Shown: positions 18,885 to 28,406, counted from the first letter of the stretch. The stretch is DNA of 64,000 nt from an uncultured Eubacteriales bacterium (GCA_900315675.1 OMZY01000001.1:496001-560000), one strand, 5' to 3'. Numbers and translations are program-made. Notes: generated from the sequence alone by a model not told the origin.

Positions 18885-19895
18885 TTACAGATCAATAAAT
18901 TTCTCAAACTCAGGCAGAATGCCGATTCCGTCCGGATAATGGGCGGCAAACTGAGGAATGGCATGGGACGGGAAGCTGTTTCCTTCAATAAAAGTCGGTC
19001 CCTTTTCCGTGATGGCCACATCCCAGGCAATGAAGCGCATCTGAGGAATCTTCATGGCAGCTTCCATGCACATCTTTTTTGCTTCTTCCCAGAAGGGAAT
19101 CTGGAAACCGATGATGCTGGTATCCGTCATGGGATGCTTGATAAAGGTGTTACCCTGTTTATCTGCGCCGACGGTGCACAGCTTTCCGGTTTCAATATTG
19201 ATTCTGGAAGCCATACCGCCGCAGTCAACGTTATCCATTACTTTACCGTTTCCGATCCGGAGGAAAGCATATACGATTCCCTGCTGCTTATCCCCCAGCA
19301 ACGTTGCGATCCGGCATGTGTTCACGGATGTCGGACAAAGAGAGGCCATCCTGGGATGCTGAACCACAATCTCTTCCAGAATACCGATACCGTCCGCCTT
19401 CAGTTTTGCAAGGAAGGCCTCCGGCCCGTCTTTCCAGTCGGCTTCCGTATATTTCTGTATGCCTACGCCGCTGGATCCTTCCAGAGGTTTGCCGATCAGC
19501 TGTGAAAAATTACGGCATAACGCGTACAGATCCTCTGTGGACGTGGAATCATCAATACGGATCCATTTACGCGGAATCCATTCGCTGAAAAAAGTATTGA
19601 ATTCTGTTTTGTCATCAAATGTATGCCAGTATTCCTTCGGATTCATCCGGCGTACAATATCGTTGGAAATTCCCCGGGTGATCACGGTTTTGCGCTGCTC
19701 ATCATTCAGTTTGTACATCTGGGCAATTTTATAGTCGATATAGCCGGCGTTATATTTAATTCCGCAGCGCAGCATATCCGTCAGAAGCCATATTCTTCCC
19801 TTTCCGCTGCGTTTTTTGAGCAGACCCGTGGTTTTCCACATGGCCTTCCAGTCCATCTTTTTTAAACGTTTCCAGAAATACTGTACCCGGGACAT
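18885..19895 (-). CDS. Sugar-transfer-associated ATP-grasp family protein
   Basis: An ATP-grasp fold protein of about 336 residues. Visible elements: GKPLEGSSGVGIQKY (ATP-binding loop region), a GILEEIVVQHPRM strand, TSVNTCRIATL, and the metal-binding end FIAWDVAITEKGPTFIEGNSFPSH. This matches the sugar-transfer-associated ATP-grasp family found near exopolysaccharide and wall-polymer genes. It would ligate a carboxylate to an amine or similar; substrate unknown. The ATG at 19895 has AGAGG about 12 bases upstream. An in-frame ATG at 19922 overlapping the ychF stop lacks a ribosome-binding site. It appears co-transcribed with ychF. Confidence 0.82.
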   Translation of the reverse strand: MSRVQYFWKRLKKMDWKAMWKTTGLLKKRSGKGRIWLLTDMLRCGIKYNAGYIDYKIAQMYKLNDEQRKTVITRGISNDIVRRMNPKEYWHTFDDKTEFNTFFSEWIPRKWIRIDDSTSTEDLYALCRNFSQLIGKPLEGSSGVGIQKYTEADWKDGPEAFLAKLKADGIGILEEIVVQHPRMASLCPTSVNTCRIATLLGDKQQGIVYAFLRIGNGKVMDNVDCGGMASRINIETGKLCTVGADKQGNTFIKHPMTDTSIIGFQIPFWEEAKKMCMEAAMKIPQMRFIAWDVAITEKGPTFIEGNSFPSHAIPQFAAHYPDGIGILPEFEKFIDL

Positions 19896-19914
19896 GACGC
19901 ATTCATTCCTCTCT

Positions 19915-21012
19915 TCAGACATTAAAGCGGAACAGGGTGATGTCCCCGTCCTTCATCACGTAATCTTTACCTTCGCTGCGAACCAGACCTTTTTCCCGGC
20001 ATGCGGCCATGCTGCCCAGTTCAGCCAGCGTATCAAAAGGAACAATCTCCGCGCGGATAAAGCCTTTTTCAAAATCGGTATGAATTTTACCGGCTGCCTG
20101 AGGCGCCTTTGTTCCGTTGACTATGGTCCAGGCCCGGCATTCATCTTCGCCGGCTGTCAGGAAGGAGATCAGACCCAGCAGCCGGTAACTGGCGGTAATC
20201 AGACGGTCCAGACCGCTCTGCCCGATGCCGAGCTCACTGAGGAATTCGCTTTTTTCTTCCGGATTCATGGAGGCTATATCCTGTTCAATAGCCGCGGAAA
20301 TCACAATCACTTCCGCATTTTCCGCTGCGGCTGTCTTTTTGACCTGGCTGACGAATTCGATCTCATTTTCATCTTTTCCGAGGTCATTTTCGGAAATGTT
20401 GGCGGCATAAATTACCGGTTTTGTCGTCAGCAGGAACCAGCTGAGCATAATCTGACGTTCATCATCTGTGCAGTCGAGCGTACGCGCGGGTTTGCCGGAT
20501 TCCAGATGAGCATACAGCCGTTCGGCCAGTTCGGCTTCCGCTCCGGCTTTTTTATCGCCGCCGCGAAAACTTTTTTCAGCCTTTTCCTTGCGCTTCTGTA
20601 CGGTTTCCATGTCGGCAAAAATCAGTTCGAGATTGATCGTTTCAATATCCCGGACCGGATCTACGGATCCGTCGACATGAATAATGTTGTCATCGTCAAA
20701 ACATCTGACAACATGAACGATTGCGTCGACCTCACGGATATGGGAAAGGAATTTGTTTCCCAGTCCTTCTCCACGGCTGGCTCCTTTGACCAGGCCTGCA
20801 ATATCCACGAACTCGATGGTGGTGGGAGTAACTTTCTTCGGATGATACATTTCGGCAAGAACATTCAGCCGGTGATCAGGAACAAGAACCATTCCCGTAT
20901 TGGGTTCAATGGTGCAGAAAGGATAGTTTTCCGCCTGAGCTCCTGCGTTTGTAATTGCATTGAACAATGTGCTTTTCCCGACATTCGGCAGACCGACAAC
21001 TCCGAGTTTCAT
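19915..21012 (-). CDS. ychF: YchF/Obg-family redox-regulated ATPase
   Basis: 365 residues. The N-terminal P-loop GLPNVGKS (7-14) belongs to the Obg/HflX group, with [17 protein letters not shown] as switch region. The later base-specificity motif follows the YchF form, which favours ATP. The C-terminal TGS domain begins around [26 protein letters not shown]. It binds ribosomes and affects stress responses. The ATG has AAGGAG about 11 bases upstream, and a strong promoter lies at 21065-21093. Confidence 0.97.
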   Translation of the reverse strand: MKLGVVGLPNVGKSTLFNAITNAGAQAENYPFCTIEPNTGMVLVPDHRLNVLAEMYHPKKVTPTTIEFVDIAGLVKGASRGEGLGNKFLSHIREVDAIVHVVRCFDDDNIIHVDGSVDPVRDIETINLELIFADMETVQKRKEKAEKSFRGGDKKAGAEAELAERLYAHLESGKPARTLDCTDDERQIMLSWFLLTTKPVIYAANISENDLGKDENEIEFVSQVKKTAAAENAEVIVISAAIEQDIASMNPEEKSEFLSELGIGQSGLDRLITASYRLLGLISFLTAGEDECRAWTIVNGTKAPQAAGKIHTDFEKGFIRAEIVPFDTLAELGSMAACREKGLVRSEGKDYVMKDGDITLFRFNV

Positions 21013-21064
21013 ATCCCTGGTTACTCCTTATTAATAGGTATATTTATTGGCTTTCCGGCAAAAA

Positions 21065-21093
21065 ATTATATCCGTTGAAGGATAAACCGTCAA
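21065..21093 (-). promoter_or_regulatory. Promoter of ychF
   Basis: Near-consensus TTGACG (21088-21093) and TATAAT (21065-21070), 17-base spacing, minus strand. It diverges from the uppP promoter region. Confidence 0.88.
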
Positions 21094-21114
21094 GTGACAG
21101 CGGAATGCGGAATC

Positions 21115-21143
21115 TTTCCAAACCGGACCGGATATGATAATAT
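21115..21143 (+). promoter_or_regulatory. Possible promoter of uppP-dacF
   Basis: TTTCCA (21115-21120) and TAATAT (21138-21143) with a 17-base spacer. The -35 is weak, but nothing better lies before uppP. Confidence 0.4.
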
Positions 21144-21173
21144 ATATTGATTATTATTGTGGAGGTATGACTG

Positions 21174-22028
21174 ATGTCAGTTTTGCAAAGCGCTCTTCTT
21201 GGAATCATTCAGGGGCTGGGAGAGTTCCTGCCTATATCTTCCAGTGGGCATTTGCTTCTCGCACGTATTTTTCTCGGTATTCAGACTGAATCCCCGGCCA
21301 TGAAGATGCTGGATATCCTGCTTCACGTGGGTACGCTTTTACCTGTGCTGATTATTTTCCGCAGGGAATGGCTTGATATGATCCTGCATCCGATCCGAAA
21401 CAAAACATTGCTGCTCCTTGTGATCGCCTCTGTGCCGACGCTTGCGGTTTATCTTGCGGCGAAAAAGATATTCCCCGCGGTAAACGGTTTTGCGGTTTTT
21501 GACAGCGGCTGGTTCCTCGGCACTTCTTTTCTCATTACAGCTCTTTTCCTGGTCATCTGTGACCGAATCGTGATCCGTCGTAAAAACGGCAGCAGTAAAG
21601 TCGGTATTCTGCAGGCTGTTGTGATGGGCCTTTTTCAGGGAATCGGCATGACGCCCGGTATTTCCAGGAGTGGATCCACAATCCTCGGCGGTACCCTCAC
21701 CGGACTGGATAAAAATACAGCGGCCCGTTTCTCTTTTATGATGAGCGCCCCGGCAATCATCGGTTCTCTTCTGATGGAGGGAAAGGACGCACTGGAAGCA
21801 GGGTATCTCTCAGAAATTGCTCTTGTTCCTTCCGTCGTCGGTATTCTTGTTGCCGCTGTTGTCGGATATGCGGCGATCCGCTTTATGCTCAGAATCATCG
21901 CTAAAGTACCGCTTTCCTGGTTTGCACTATATCTGGCGGTCATCGGTATTGTCTATCTGTTCCTGCAGCTGAGCGGTAATTCCATCGTTCCTGTTTTTGC
22001 GATACCGGCCGCTGTTCCCGTTGCCTGA
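21174..22028 (+). CDS. uppP: Undecaprenyl-diphosphatase UppP (BacA)
   Basis: Membrane phosphatase that recycles undecaprenyl pyrophosphate to the lipid carrier used in wall synthesis. 284 residues with about eight membrane helices. The family motifs are present: QGLGEFLPISSSGHLLL near residue 13 and GMTPGISRSGSTI near residue 158. GGAGG precedes the ATG by 8 bases. dacF follows after 53 bases on the same strand, which puts a lipid-carrier enzyme and a wall-trimming enzyme together. Overexpression of this family is known to give bacitracin resistance. Confidence 0.96.
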   Translation: MSVLQSALLGIIQGLGEFLPISSSGHLLLARIFLGIQTESPAMKMLDILLHVGTLLPVLIIFRREWLDMILHPIRNKTLLLLVIASVPTLAVYLAAKKIFPAVNGFAVFDSGWFLGTSFLITALFLVICDRIVIRRKNGSSKVGILQAVVMGLFQGIGMTPGISRSGSTILGGTLTGLDKNTAARFSFMMSAPAIIGSLLMEGKDALEAGYLSEIALVPSVVGILVAAVVGYAAIRFMLRIIAKVPLSWFALYLAVIGIVYLFLQLSGNSIVPVFAIPAAVPVA

Positions 22029-22081
22029 GTCAGGAGTTCCGTGCGTTTGATACGATTATTTGAAAAAAGGAGGAAAAGCAT

Positions 22082-23557
22082 ATGATAAAAAAAATCATGG
22101 CATTTTTACTTGTGCTGCTTGTGCTCTTTTCCTCCTGCTCTTCGGCATTTGCCGCCAAGAAAAAAGATCCTGCTCCCACGGCTGAACCGATACCGCAGCC
22201 TACTTTGTCCCCGGACGCTCCGGATTATGACAAGGAACATCCTGAAAATCTTTCTGCCGATCAGCTTTATGCGCTTTCCGCTGTACTGATGACGCAGGAC
22301 AAAGGCGAAGTCATCTTTGAAAAAGACGCGGATGAGATCCGTTATCCCGCCTCCATGACTAAAATTCTGACCGTTCTGATTGCGCTGACGTTTGCGGATG
22401 ATCTCAACGAAACAGTTGTCGTATCCGAAAACGCCGTCAACGTTCCGGCGGATTCCTCCACCATGTATCTGAAAGCCGGTGAAGAAATCAGGCTGATTGA
22501 TGTCATTTACGGCACCATGCTGCTTTCCGCCAATGACGGCGCAAATGTTATTGCTGAAGCTATAGCCGGTGATATTCCGCGTTTTGTTGATCTGATGAAT
22601 ACAACAGCCCAGACCCTGGGCTGCGATCATTCACATTTTGTGAATCCTCACGGATATCATGATGACAATCATTATTCCACTGCGCGGGACATTGCCGTCA
22701 TCGCCCGGGAAGCAATGAAAAACGAAACATTCCGTGAGATCGTTGCAACGACATCCTATCAGCTTCCGCGGACCAACAAGCAGAGATCAAGGACGATTAC
22801 GACCAAAACCGAGTATATGCTGCCAGGCAGCGAAGACAGCCCGAACAAATATTACTATGAATTCGCAACCGGTATAAAAACAGGTTCCCATTCCCATTCG
22901 GGTTACTGTTTTGCAGGTTCAGCAGCAAAAGAAGGAGTGGAACTGATTTCTGTTGTCATGTTTACCGGACGCAAGGCCCGCTGGGCTGATACCATCAAGC
23001 TGATGGATTATGGTTTCAGTCAGTATGTCAGCGTGTCCCCCGTGGATCTGTACAATATGCATCCCATCCAGGTGAGCACGCTGAATTATTCCACTTCTGA
23101 TCTTGACAACGGTAAAATCACCCTCAGCTGTGTTCCCAAAGGGGAAGATGTTCAGATTGTGACCACCAAAACTGACGCCAAACGCATGGCTGACAATCTG
23201 GACCGTTCATTCAATATTGAATTTACCCGCGGAGAACTGAGAGCGCCGATCCAGGCGGGAGAAGAAATTGCGACGCTGACTTACCGAAACGAAAAGGGCA
23301 TTATTTATGAGTATTCCCTGATTGCCTCCCGTTCGGTGGAAAAGTGGGAAAATGCTCCCAGGTCGCTGGATGAAATCATTGCGGAAACCAACGCGGATCC
23401 GAATCCATTCCCTTCCTTCAGCTTTGAATTCGCGCTCGTTCTTTTCGGTCCGCCGCTGCTTCTTGTCTGCGCTATCGCTTTGCTCGTCTTTTATCATAAA
23501 AAAAGAGGCGCGCATAAAATGCGCGCTCCCAGACCTGTCAACAGGTATGTTAAGTAA
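22082..23557 (+). CDS. dacF: D-alanyl-D-alanine carboxypeptidase (DacF/PBP5-type)
   Basis: Removes the terminal D-Ala from peptidoglycan stem peptides. 491 residues: a signal peptide (1-24), a Pro-rich spacer, then the S11 peptidase domain with Ser91-Met-Thr-Lys94 (SxxK), Ser149-Ala-Asn151 (SxN) and Lys266-Thr-Gly268 (KTG). A PBP5-like beta domain follows, and instead of an amphipathic tail there is a true membrane helix near 447-467 with a basic cytoplasmic end. GGAGG lies before the ATG. The 3' end overlaps the convergent kinase gene by 8 bases, and its last 60 bases contain the kinase terminator on the other strand. Confidence 0.95.
   Translation: MIKKIMAFLLVLLVLFSSCSSAFAAKKKDPAPTAEPIPQPTLSPDAPDYDKEHPENLSADQLYALSAVLMTQDKGEVIFEKDADEIRYPASMTKILTVLIALTFADDLNETVVVSENAVNVPADSSTMYLKAGEEIRLIDVIYGTMLLSANDGANVIAEAIAGDIPRFVDLMNTTAQTLGCDHSHFVNPHGYHDDNHYSTARDIAVIAREAMKNETFREIVATTSYQLPRTNKQRSRTITTKTEYMLPGSEDSPNKYYYEFATGIKTGSHSHSGYCFAGSAAKEGVELISVVMFTGRKARWADTIKLMDYGFSQYVSVSPVDLYNMHPIQVSTLNYSTSDLDNGKITLSCVPKGEDVQIVTTKTDAKRMADNLDRSFNIEFTRGELRAPIQAGEEIATLTYRNEKGIIYEYSLIASRSVEKWENAPRSLDEIIAETNADPNPFPSFSFEFALVLFGPPLLLVCAIALLVFYHKKRGAHKMRAPRPVNRYVK
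23498..23526 (-). terminator. Terminator of the two-component operon, embedded in dacF
   Basis: Minus-strand 8-bp stem GCGCGCAT / ATGCGCGC, 3-base loop, then CTC and seven T residues, starting 24 bases after the kinase stop codon. On the plus strand the same bases encode the basic dacF tail. Confidence 0.85.
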
Positions 23558-25007
23558 CAATCTGATTTGTTTCTGAGTCTGTCGGAAGAATAATCGAAAA
23601 CACTGAACCGCTGCCGGGTTTTGAACGGACTCTGAGCTTTCCTTTGTGTGCCACAACGATGATTCTTGCAATACTCAGGCCCAGACCGTGTCCGCCGGTT
23701 TCAGACTGCCTGGCTTTATCGCTTCTGTAGAAGCGGTCAAAAATCTTGGGAAGCTCATCCTGGGCAATTCCCTGCCCTTCATCCTTTACAGACAGGCAGC
23801 AGATATGGTCCTGTTCCCTGGTGCAGGACAGCGTAATGGTTGAGTCCGGTCCGGAATACTTGACCGCGTTGTCGCACAGAATCCTCAGAACCTGCTTCAT
23901 CATATTCCGGTCAGCACTGATGGTCATGGAATCCATCCGGGATGTGACAAAATGATAATCCTTGTGAACCATGATCTCTTCCTTCTGCAGCTCGCGGATC
24001 AGTTCCGCGGGATCAAAGGAGGACATCTCCATCATCAGGGTCTTTTTATCATGCCTGGCCAGGAACAGCAGACTCTCCACAAGATCCTTCATGCTTTCTG
24101 TTTCCTGTGAGATCGCTGCAATACCCTCATCCAGTATTTCAGGATCATCCTTGCCCCAGCGTTTAAGCATATCGGTATACCCGCGGATAACGGATATGGG
24201 GGTTCTCAATTCATGGCTTGCGTCGGAAACAAACTGTTTCTGACTGTTGTAGCTTCTTTCGATCCGGTCCAGCATCCGGTTGATTACCGCGGCAAGATCC
24301 TTCAGTTCATTCTTGGTTCCGGCTATATTGATTCTGTTGGAAAGATTGCTTTCAGAAAGTGTTTCCGCCATATTGGTAATATCTCTGATCGGTGCCAGAA
24401 CGCGTTTGTTCAGCCGCTGGTCATGTCTGAAAAAATAAAGAATCCGGAACAGGTCGCACAGCAGTAATCCGCCCATCAGGATAATCCAGGCGATCCACAG
24501 ATAATGGACGTTCAGCGTGACCAGCCAGTTCTGACTGTTGCGTCCGTAATAGAAACGGAATTCCTGGCGGGTAAAGAGTTTTCCGAACATGACGGACATA
24601 TTTCTGGAAAAACGGGGGAAAAAATCTTCTTCCGGAAGGGGTTCTGTCAGCTGGACTTTCAGATATCCTTTTTCCAGCGTGTTTCCGATTGCCGGTTTCT
24701 CACGGCTTTCTTCAGCCTGTCCCTCCGGGATTTCCTCCGTCTGCATTTCCTGAAGCGGCAGCATTTCCTTCAGCTCCCCGGAAACGGGTATCCCGATGCA
24801 GAAGCAGAAAACAACGGTCAGAATCAGCGCAACGGGAATAAAACTCCTGAACAGCTGAAAGCAGTAATGCAGGGCTATTCTGAATGCCAGGGAAAGCCGG
24901 ATCCGGCTGACGCCGCCGTGCAGGCTTCCGCTCACCTTGTTGGCAAGTACAAGCTCGCGTTCCGTCACGTCTTTCCGGTCTGTTTTTTTATGCCTGTTCT
25001 TCTTCAT
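23550..25007 (-). CDS. Sensor histidine kinase (HAMP-HisKA-HATPase)
   Basis: About 485 residues. Two membrane helices (about 57-76 and 168-193) flank a roughly 90-residue acidic extracellular sensor. A HAMP domain (from RVLAPIRDITNMAE) follows, then HisKA with the phosphoacceptor His265 in DASHELRTPI. The ATPase domain has the N box DNAVKYSG, G1 DEGQGI, F box FDRFYR and G2 GGHGLGLSIA. It should phosphorylate the partner regulator encoded just upstream, whose stop it overlaps by 20 bases. An ATG at 25007 is preferred to the TTG at 25013. The signal it senses is unknown. Confidence 0.93.
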   Translation of the reverse strand: MKKNRHKKTDRKDVTERELVLANKVSGSLHGGVSRIRLSLAFRIALHYCFQLFRSFIPVALILTVVFCFCIGIPVSGELKEMLPLQEMQTEEIPEGQAEESREKPAIGNTLEKGYLKVQLTEPLPEEDFFPRFSRNMSVMFGKLFTRQEFRFYYGRNSQNWLVTLNVHYLWIAWIILMGGLLLCDLFRILYFFRHDQRLNKRVLAPIRDITNMAETLSESNLSNRINIAGTKNELKDLAAVINRMLDRIERSYNSQKQFVSDASHELRTPISVIRGYTDMLKRWGKDDPEILDEGIAAISQETESMKDLVESLLFLARHDKKTLMMEMSSFDPAELIRELQKEEIMVHKDYHFVTSRMDSMTISADRNMMKQVLRILCDNAVKYSGPDSTITLSCTREQDHICCLSVKDEGQGIAQDELPKIFDRFYRSDKARQSETGGHGLGLSIARIIVVAHKGKLRVRSKPGSGSVFSIILPTDSETNQIVT

Positions 25008-25692
25008 AATCAAATAAATATCCTACAGAGCGGATCGTGTGGATGGTCTTGATGTTGTACTGGTCGTCTATTTTATGCCTCAGATATCGAATGTAGACGT
25101 CCACAATATTTGAATCGCCGAAATAATCGTATCCCCATACTTCATTCATCAGTTTATCACGGGTAACCGCGGTTCCTTTATGCTCCATAAGGTATTTCAG
25201 CGTGTCGAATTCCTTCCGGGTCAGCGAGACCGGCTCCCCTTTCACGCGTACCTGCCAGGAAGCTGTATCAATACTGATACAGCCGGCTTTCAGTATATGA
25301 TCGTCCTCCCCGTCGCTTCCGGTGCTGCGAACCCGGTTTTTCTTCAGCGCGACGCGGATCCGCGCCAGTAATTCTTCTATCGCAAAGGGTTTGGTTACGT
25401 AATCATCCGCTCCCATGTCAAGACCCATGACTTTATCGGATACGTCGTCCTTGGCTGTCAGCATGATGATCGGTACATCGCTGGTATGCCTCAGGCGCCT
25501 GCATACTTCAATGCCGCTGAGTTCAGGCAGCATCAGATCCAGGATCAGAAGGTCCGGATTGGCTTCCAGAGCTGTTTCCAGCCCGCTTCTGCCGTCAAAG
25601 GCTGTAATAACCTCATATCCTTCATGCTTCAGTTCAAGCTCCAGGAATCTTGCGATTTTTTTCTCATCTTCCACAATGAGTATTTTTGCCAT
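24988..25692 (-). CDS. OmpR/PhoB-family response regulator
   Basis: 234 residues: a receiver domain with Glu9-Asp10-type acidic pocket (VEDE), phosphoacceptor Asp52, Thr79 and Lys101, followed by a C-terminal winged-helix DNA-binding domain (LTRKEFDTLKYLMEHKG, then VDVYIRYLRHKID). Pairs with the downstream kinase in the usual overlapping arrangement. AAAGGA lies 11 bases before the ATG. No target site is evident in the window; the nearby wall gene dacF is a plausible but unproven target. Confidence 0.95.
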   Translation of the reverse strand: MAKILIVEDEKKIARFLELELKHEGYEVITAFDGRSGLETALEANPDLLILDLMLPELSGIEVCRRLRHTSDVPIIMLTAKDDVSDKVMGLDMGADDYVTKPFAIEELLARIRVALKKNRVRSTGSDGEDDHILKAGCISIDTASWQVRVKGEPVSLTRKEFDTLKYLMEHKGTAVTRDKLMNEVWGYDYFGDSNIVDVYIRYLRHKIDDQYNIKTIHTIRSVGYLFDYEEEQA

Positions 25693-25733
25693 CTGTCTGC
25701 GGTCCTTTCTTTCTTCTGCTCCTGAACAGCAGC

Positions 25734-25763
25734 AAAAACGGTATCCATCCGGAGTACCGTTTC
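25734..25763 (-). terminator. Possible weak terminator after the DUF4342 gene
   Basis: Minus-strand stem AACGGTA / TACCGTT with an 11-base loop and a short T-rich tail (TTTGCTG) between the DUF4342 gene and the response regulator; likely an attenuating rather than a full stop. Confidence 0.5.
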
Positions 25764-25774
25764 TGCGCTTATGA

Positions 25775-26590
25775 TCATCCGATCGTTACGGAAGAATAGC
25801 CGTCCTTGTCATCGTTGGTTTCGATTTCACCGTCTCTGGTTTCTGTCTGTACGGGAACCTGGATGGTCGGAACGCTTGTTGTTGCTGCGGAATAAGCGCT
25901 GTGCGCGTTTACGGCCGCCGGATTGCTGTTGAAGAAGGAATCCATGGTTTCCTCAATCTCTTTTGCCTGCTGCTTGATGCTTTCGGCTGCCTGATCCAAA
26001 TCCCGCTTCTCTTCCTTTTTCGGTTCATCCTTCACCTTTTCCTCCTTGAAAAGATGGGATGCGCCTGATGTTTTGGCCTGACGGACTTTGGATTCCTCTG
26101 ATATGGTATGTACTACGCTTGAGACGGAGGATTTAGCGTTCTGGGCTGCGTTTTTCACCATTCTCTCCAGGCTGTCGTTGGAAAAATCGGGATCCATACC
26201 TGTAAAGGAGAACTGGTATCCCAGGATCATGGAAACGATCACACCGGCGATTGTCATATGAGGTGCCAGCAGCAGGCAAAGTCCGGCAAACAGGATGGAA
26301 ACATTCACAATGCCGGTTTCACCTTTGCGGATTTTTACTCTGCTTCTGTAGAGCTTCTGCAGGAAGCCCAGGGCCTTGTCTTTGGTATCGTTTTTCTTTC
26401 CGGTTTCACTCATGGATCTGGTACCCTCTTTCTCTGTATAATCTTCCTTCAGTCTGCCGCTTTTTTCAAGGTCAATCAGGGCCCTGGCCAGACTGCCGTT
26501 ATGATAATCCAGCAGAGCAACGGCTTCCTGATAGCTGAGTCCGCTTTTTTTCCTGAGCAGTTCGATGTCTTCAATCGTGTAGGTATCCAT
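25775..26590 (-). CDS. DUF4342-domain protein with UBA-like N-terminus
   Basis: 271 residues from the ATG at 26590, which has AAAGGAG 9 bases upstream. Residues 3-45 (TIEDIELLRKKSGLSYQEAV) resemble the UBA/NAC-like three-helix fold seen in EF-Ts and nascent-chain factors. The middle, RVKIRKGETGIVNVSILFAG with two hydrophobic stretches, matches DUF4342. The last 110 residues are charged and low-complexity (KEEKVKDEPKKEEKRD), probably disordered. The function is unknown; it may tether to the membrane. Confidence 0.72.
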   Translation of the reverse strand: MDTYTIEDIELLRKKSGLSYQEAVALLDYHNGSLARALIDLEKSGRLKEDYTEKEGTRSMSETGKKNDTKDKALGFLQKLYRSRVKIRKGETGIVNVSILFAGLCLLLAPHMTIAGVIVSMILGYQFSFTGMDPDFSNDSLERMVKNAAQNAKSSVSSVVHTISEESKVRQAKTSGASHLFKEEKVKDEPKKEEKRDLDQAAESIKQQAKEIEETMDSFFNSNPAAVNAHSAYSAATTSVPTIQVPVQTETRDGEIETNDDKDGYSSVTIG

Positions 26591-26630
26591 CTGATGCTCT
26601 CCTTTCCTGCCGTTTTCCTGCGGCAATGGT

Positions 26631-26639
26631 ATAATAACA
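26631..26639 (-). promoter_or_regulatory. Possible extended -10 promoter of the DUF4342 gene
   Basis: TGTTATTAT on the minus strand (hexamer TATTAT at 26631-26636), no convincing -35. Confidence 0.4.
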
Positions 26640-26745
26640 CAGTTTTTTACGGATGTTCTGAAAAGCAGACAAAAAGAATATGAAAATCAGATTAAAAGAT
26701 GATTCATGCCATGTCAGATTGTACCGGAATGAAATAATCTTCACC

Positions 26746-26774
26746 TTTACACGGAAAAACCGATGTGATACGAT
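26746..26774 (+). promoter_or_regulatory. Promoter of the FGGY kinase gene
   Basis: TTTACA (26746-26751) and TACGAT (26769-26774) with 17-base spacing and an extended TG before the -10. Confidence 0.75.
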
Positions 26775-26816
26775 CAGATCAAATGAACGAATATATACAG
26801 AAGGAGCATGCATGCA

Positions 26817-28406
26817 ATGAGTATTGAACAGATTCAGAACGGTAAAGCGATCCTGGGTATTGAATTTGGCTCTACCCGGATTAAAAGTGTTCTTATCAAC
26901 AGCGATCATCAGGTGATTGCCAGCGGAAGTCATGAATGGGAAAACGATTATGTGGACGGCGTCTGGACCTACAGTTCGGAGGCGATTATTTCCGGTCTTC
27001 AGTCCAGCTATGCGGACCTTAAAAAGGATGTATTTGAACGTTATCATGTAAAAATCGGCAAACTGGCCGGTATGGGCGTCAGCGCTATGATGCATGGTTA
27101 CCTGCCCTTTGACAGCGGCATGAATCTTCTTGTTCCCTTCCGTACCTGGCGGAATACCATTACCGGTCAGGCGGCAGAGGAGCTGACTCGCCTTTTCTCC
27201 TTCAACATGCCGCAGCGCTGGAGCCTCAGCCATCTGTATCAGGCAATCCTGAACAACGAACCCCATGTGAAGGATATCGCGTTCCTCACCACGCTGGCTG
27301 GCTGGATTCATTATCTGCTGACTGGAGAAAAAGTGCTTGGCGTCGGCGACGCCAGCGGCATGATGCCGATTGACTCGGATACCTGCACTTATGATGCTGC
27401 GATGGTCAGTGCTTTTGACAAGCTGATTGCCGGAAAAAACTATCCCTGGAAACTGATTGATATCCTGCCCCGCGTTCTGGTGGCCGGTCTGAATGCCGGA
27501 ACGCTGACAGAAAAAGGCGCTCTGCTGCTGGATCCGGAAGGTGATCTGGCTGCCGGCTGTCCGCTCTGTCCTCCGGAAGGAGATGCCGGTACAGGTATGA
27601 CAGCCACTAACAGCGTACGGGCCAGAACCGGTAATGTCAGCGCCGGTACCTCCATTTTCAGTATGATCGTACTGGAAAAGCCGATGAGCAAAGTATATCC
27701 GGAAATCGATATCGTTACAACGCCTGCCGGTAAACAGGTTGGCATGGTACACTGCAACAGCTGCACCAGTGATATCAACGCCTGGGTTTCCCTCTTCAGG
27801 GAATTTGCCGCCCTTATGGGACTGCAGACAGAGGCGGGCGATGTCTTTACAAAGCTGTTCAGGAAATCACTGGAAGGCAGCCCGGACTGCGGCGGTCTTG
27901 TCAACTTCAATTATCTTGCCGGTGAACCGGTTACCGGTCTTTCCGAAGGCCGTCCCATGTTCCTCAGACTTCCGGACGCGGCCATGAATCTGGCCAACTT
28001 TATGCGTGCGCAGATTTATGCCAGCATGGAAACCCTGAAATACGGCATGGAAATCATGAACAGGGAAAACGTGGCCATTGACTGTGTTTACGGACACGGC
28101 GGCCTGTTTAAGACGGAAGGCGTCGGACAGAATTATCTTGCTGCGGCCATTCATGCACCGGTTACGGTTATGGAAACAGCCGGTGAAGGCGGCGCCTGGG
28201 GAATCGCGCTGCTGGCGGATTATCTGGTCTACCGTAAACCGGATGAACAGCTGGACGATTATCTCCAGAATCACGTCTTCGCCGGGATGAAACAGATGAC
28301 TGTTTCCCCCGATGCGGAGGATGAAAAAGGATTTAACCGTTATATGGAACGCTTTGTCAGCTGTATTCCCGCACAGAAAGCTGCTGCTGATTGTTTCAAA
28401 AACTGA
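26817..28406 (+). CDS. FGGY-family carbohydrate kinase, substrate unknown
   Basis: About 529 residues with the ASKHA fold. The N-terminal phosphate-1 loop is LGIEFGSTRIKSVLI, a GVSAMMHG segment follows in the substrate region, and the adenosine motif GEGGAWGIALLADYLV lies near the C-terminus. FGGY enzymes phosphorylate xylulose, ribulose, glycerol or related sugars; I cannot assign the substrate, though the overall shape is nearest to ribulo-/xylulokinases. The ATG at 26817 is chosen because AAGGAG lies 10 bases upstream; the ATG at 26808 is too close to that site. It has its own promoter, and no sugar isomerase or transporter genes adjoin it. Confidence 0.85.
   Translation: MSIEQIQNGKAILGIEFGSTRIKSVLINSDHQVIASGSHEWENDYVDGVWTYSSEAIISGLQSSYADLKKDVFERYHVKIGKLAGMGVSAMMHGYLPFDSGMNLLVPFRTWRNTITGQAAEELTRLFSFNMPQRWSLSHLYQAILNNEPHVKDIAFLTTLAGWIHYLLTGEKVLGVGDASGMMPIDSDTCTYDAAMVSAFDKLIAGKNYPWKLIDILPRVLVAGLNAGTLTEKGALLLDPEGDLAAGCPLCPPEGDAGTGMTATNSVRARTGNVSAGTSIFSMIVLEKPMSKVYPEIDIVTTPAGKQVGMVHCNSCTSDINAWVSLFREFAALMGLQTEAGDVFTKLFRKSLEGSPDCGGLVNFNYLAGEPVTGLSEGRPMFLRLPDAAMNLANFMRAQIYASMETLKYGMEIMNRENVAIDCVYGHGGLFKTEGVGQNYLAAAIHAPVTVMETAGEGGAWGIALLADYLVYRKPDEQLDDYLQNHVFAGMKQMTVSPDAEDEKGFNRYMERFVSCIPAQKAAADCFKN

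Noticed and set aside
26571..27752. 393-residue minus-strand open frame covering the FGGY kinase and its promoter
   Set aside because: Runs through an intergenic promoter and opposite a kinase with intact motifs; no recognisable domains.
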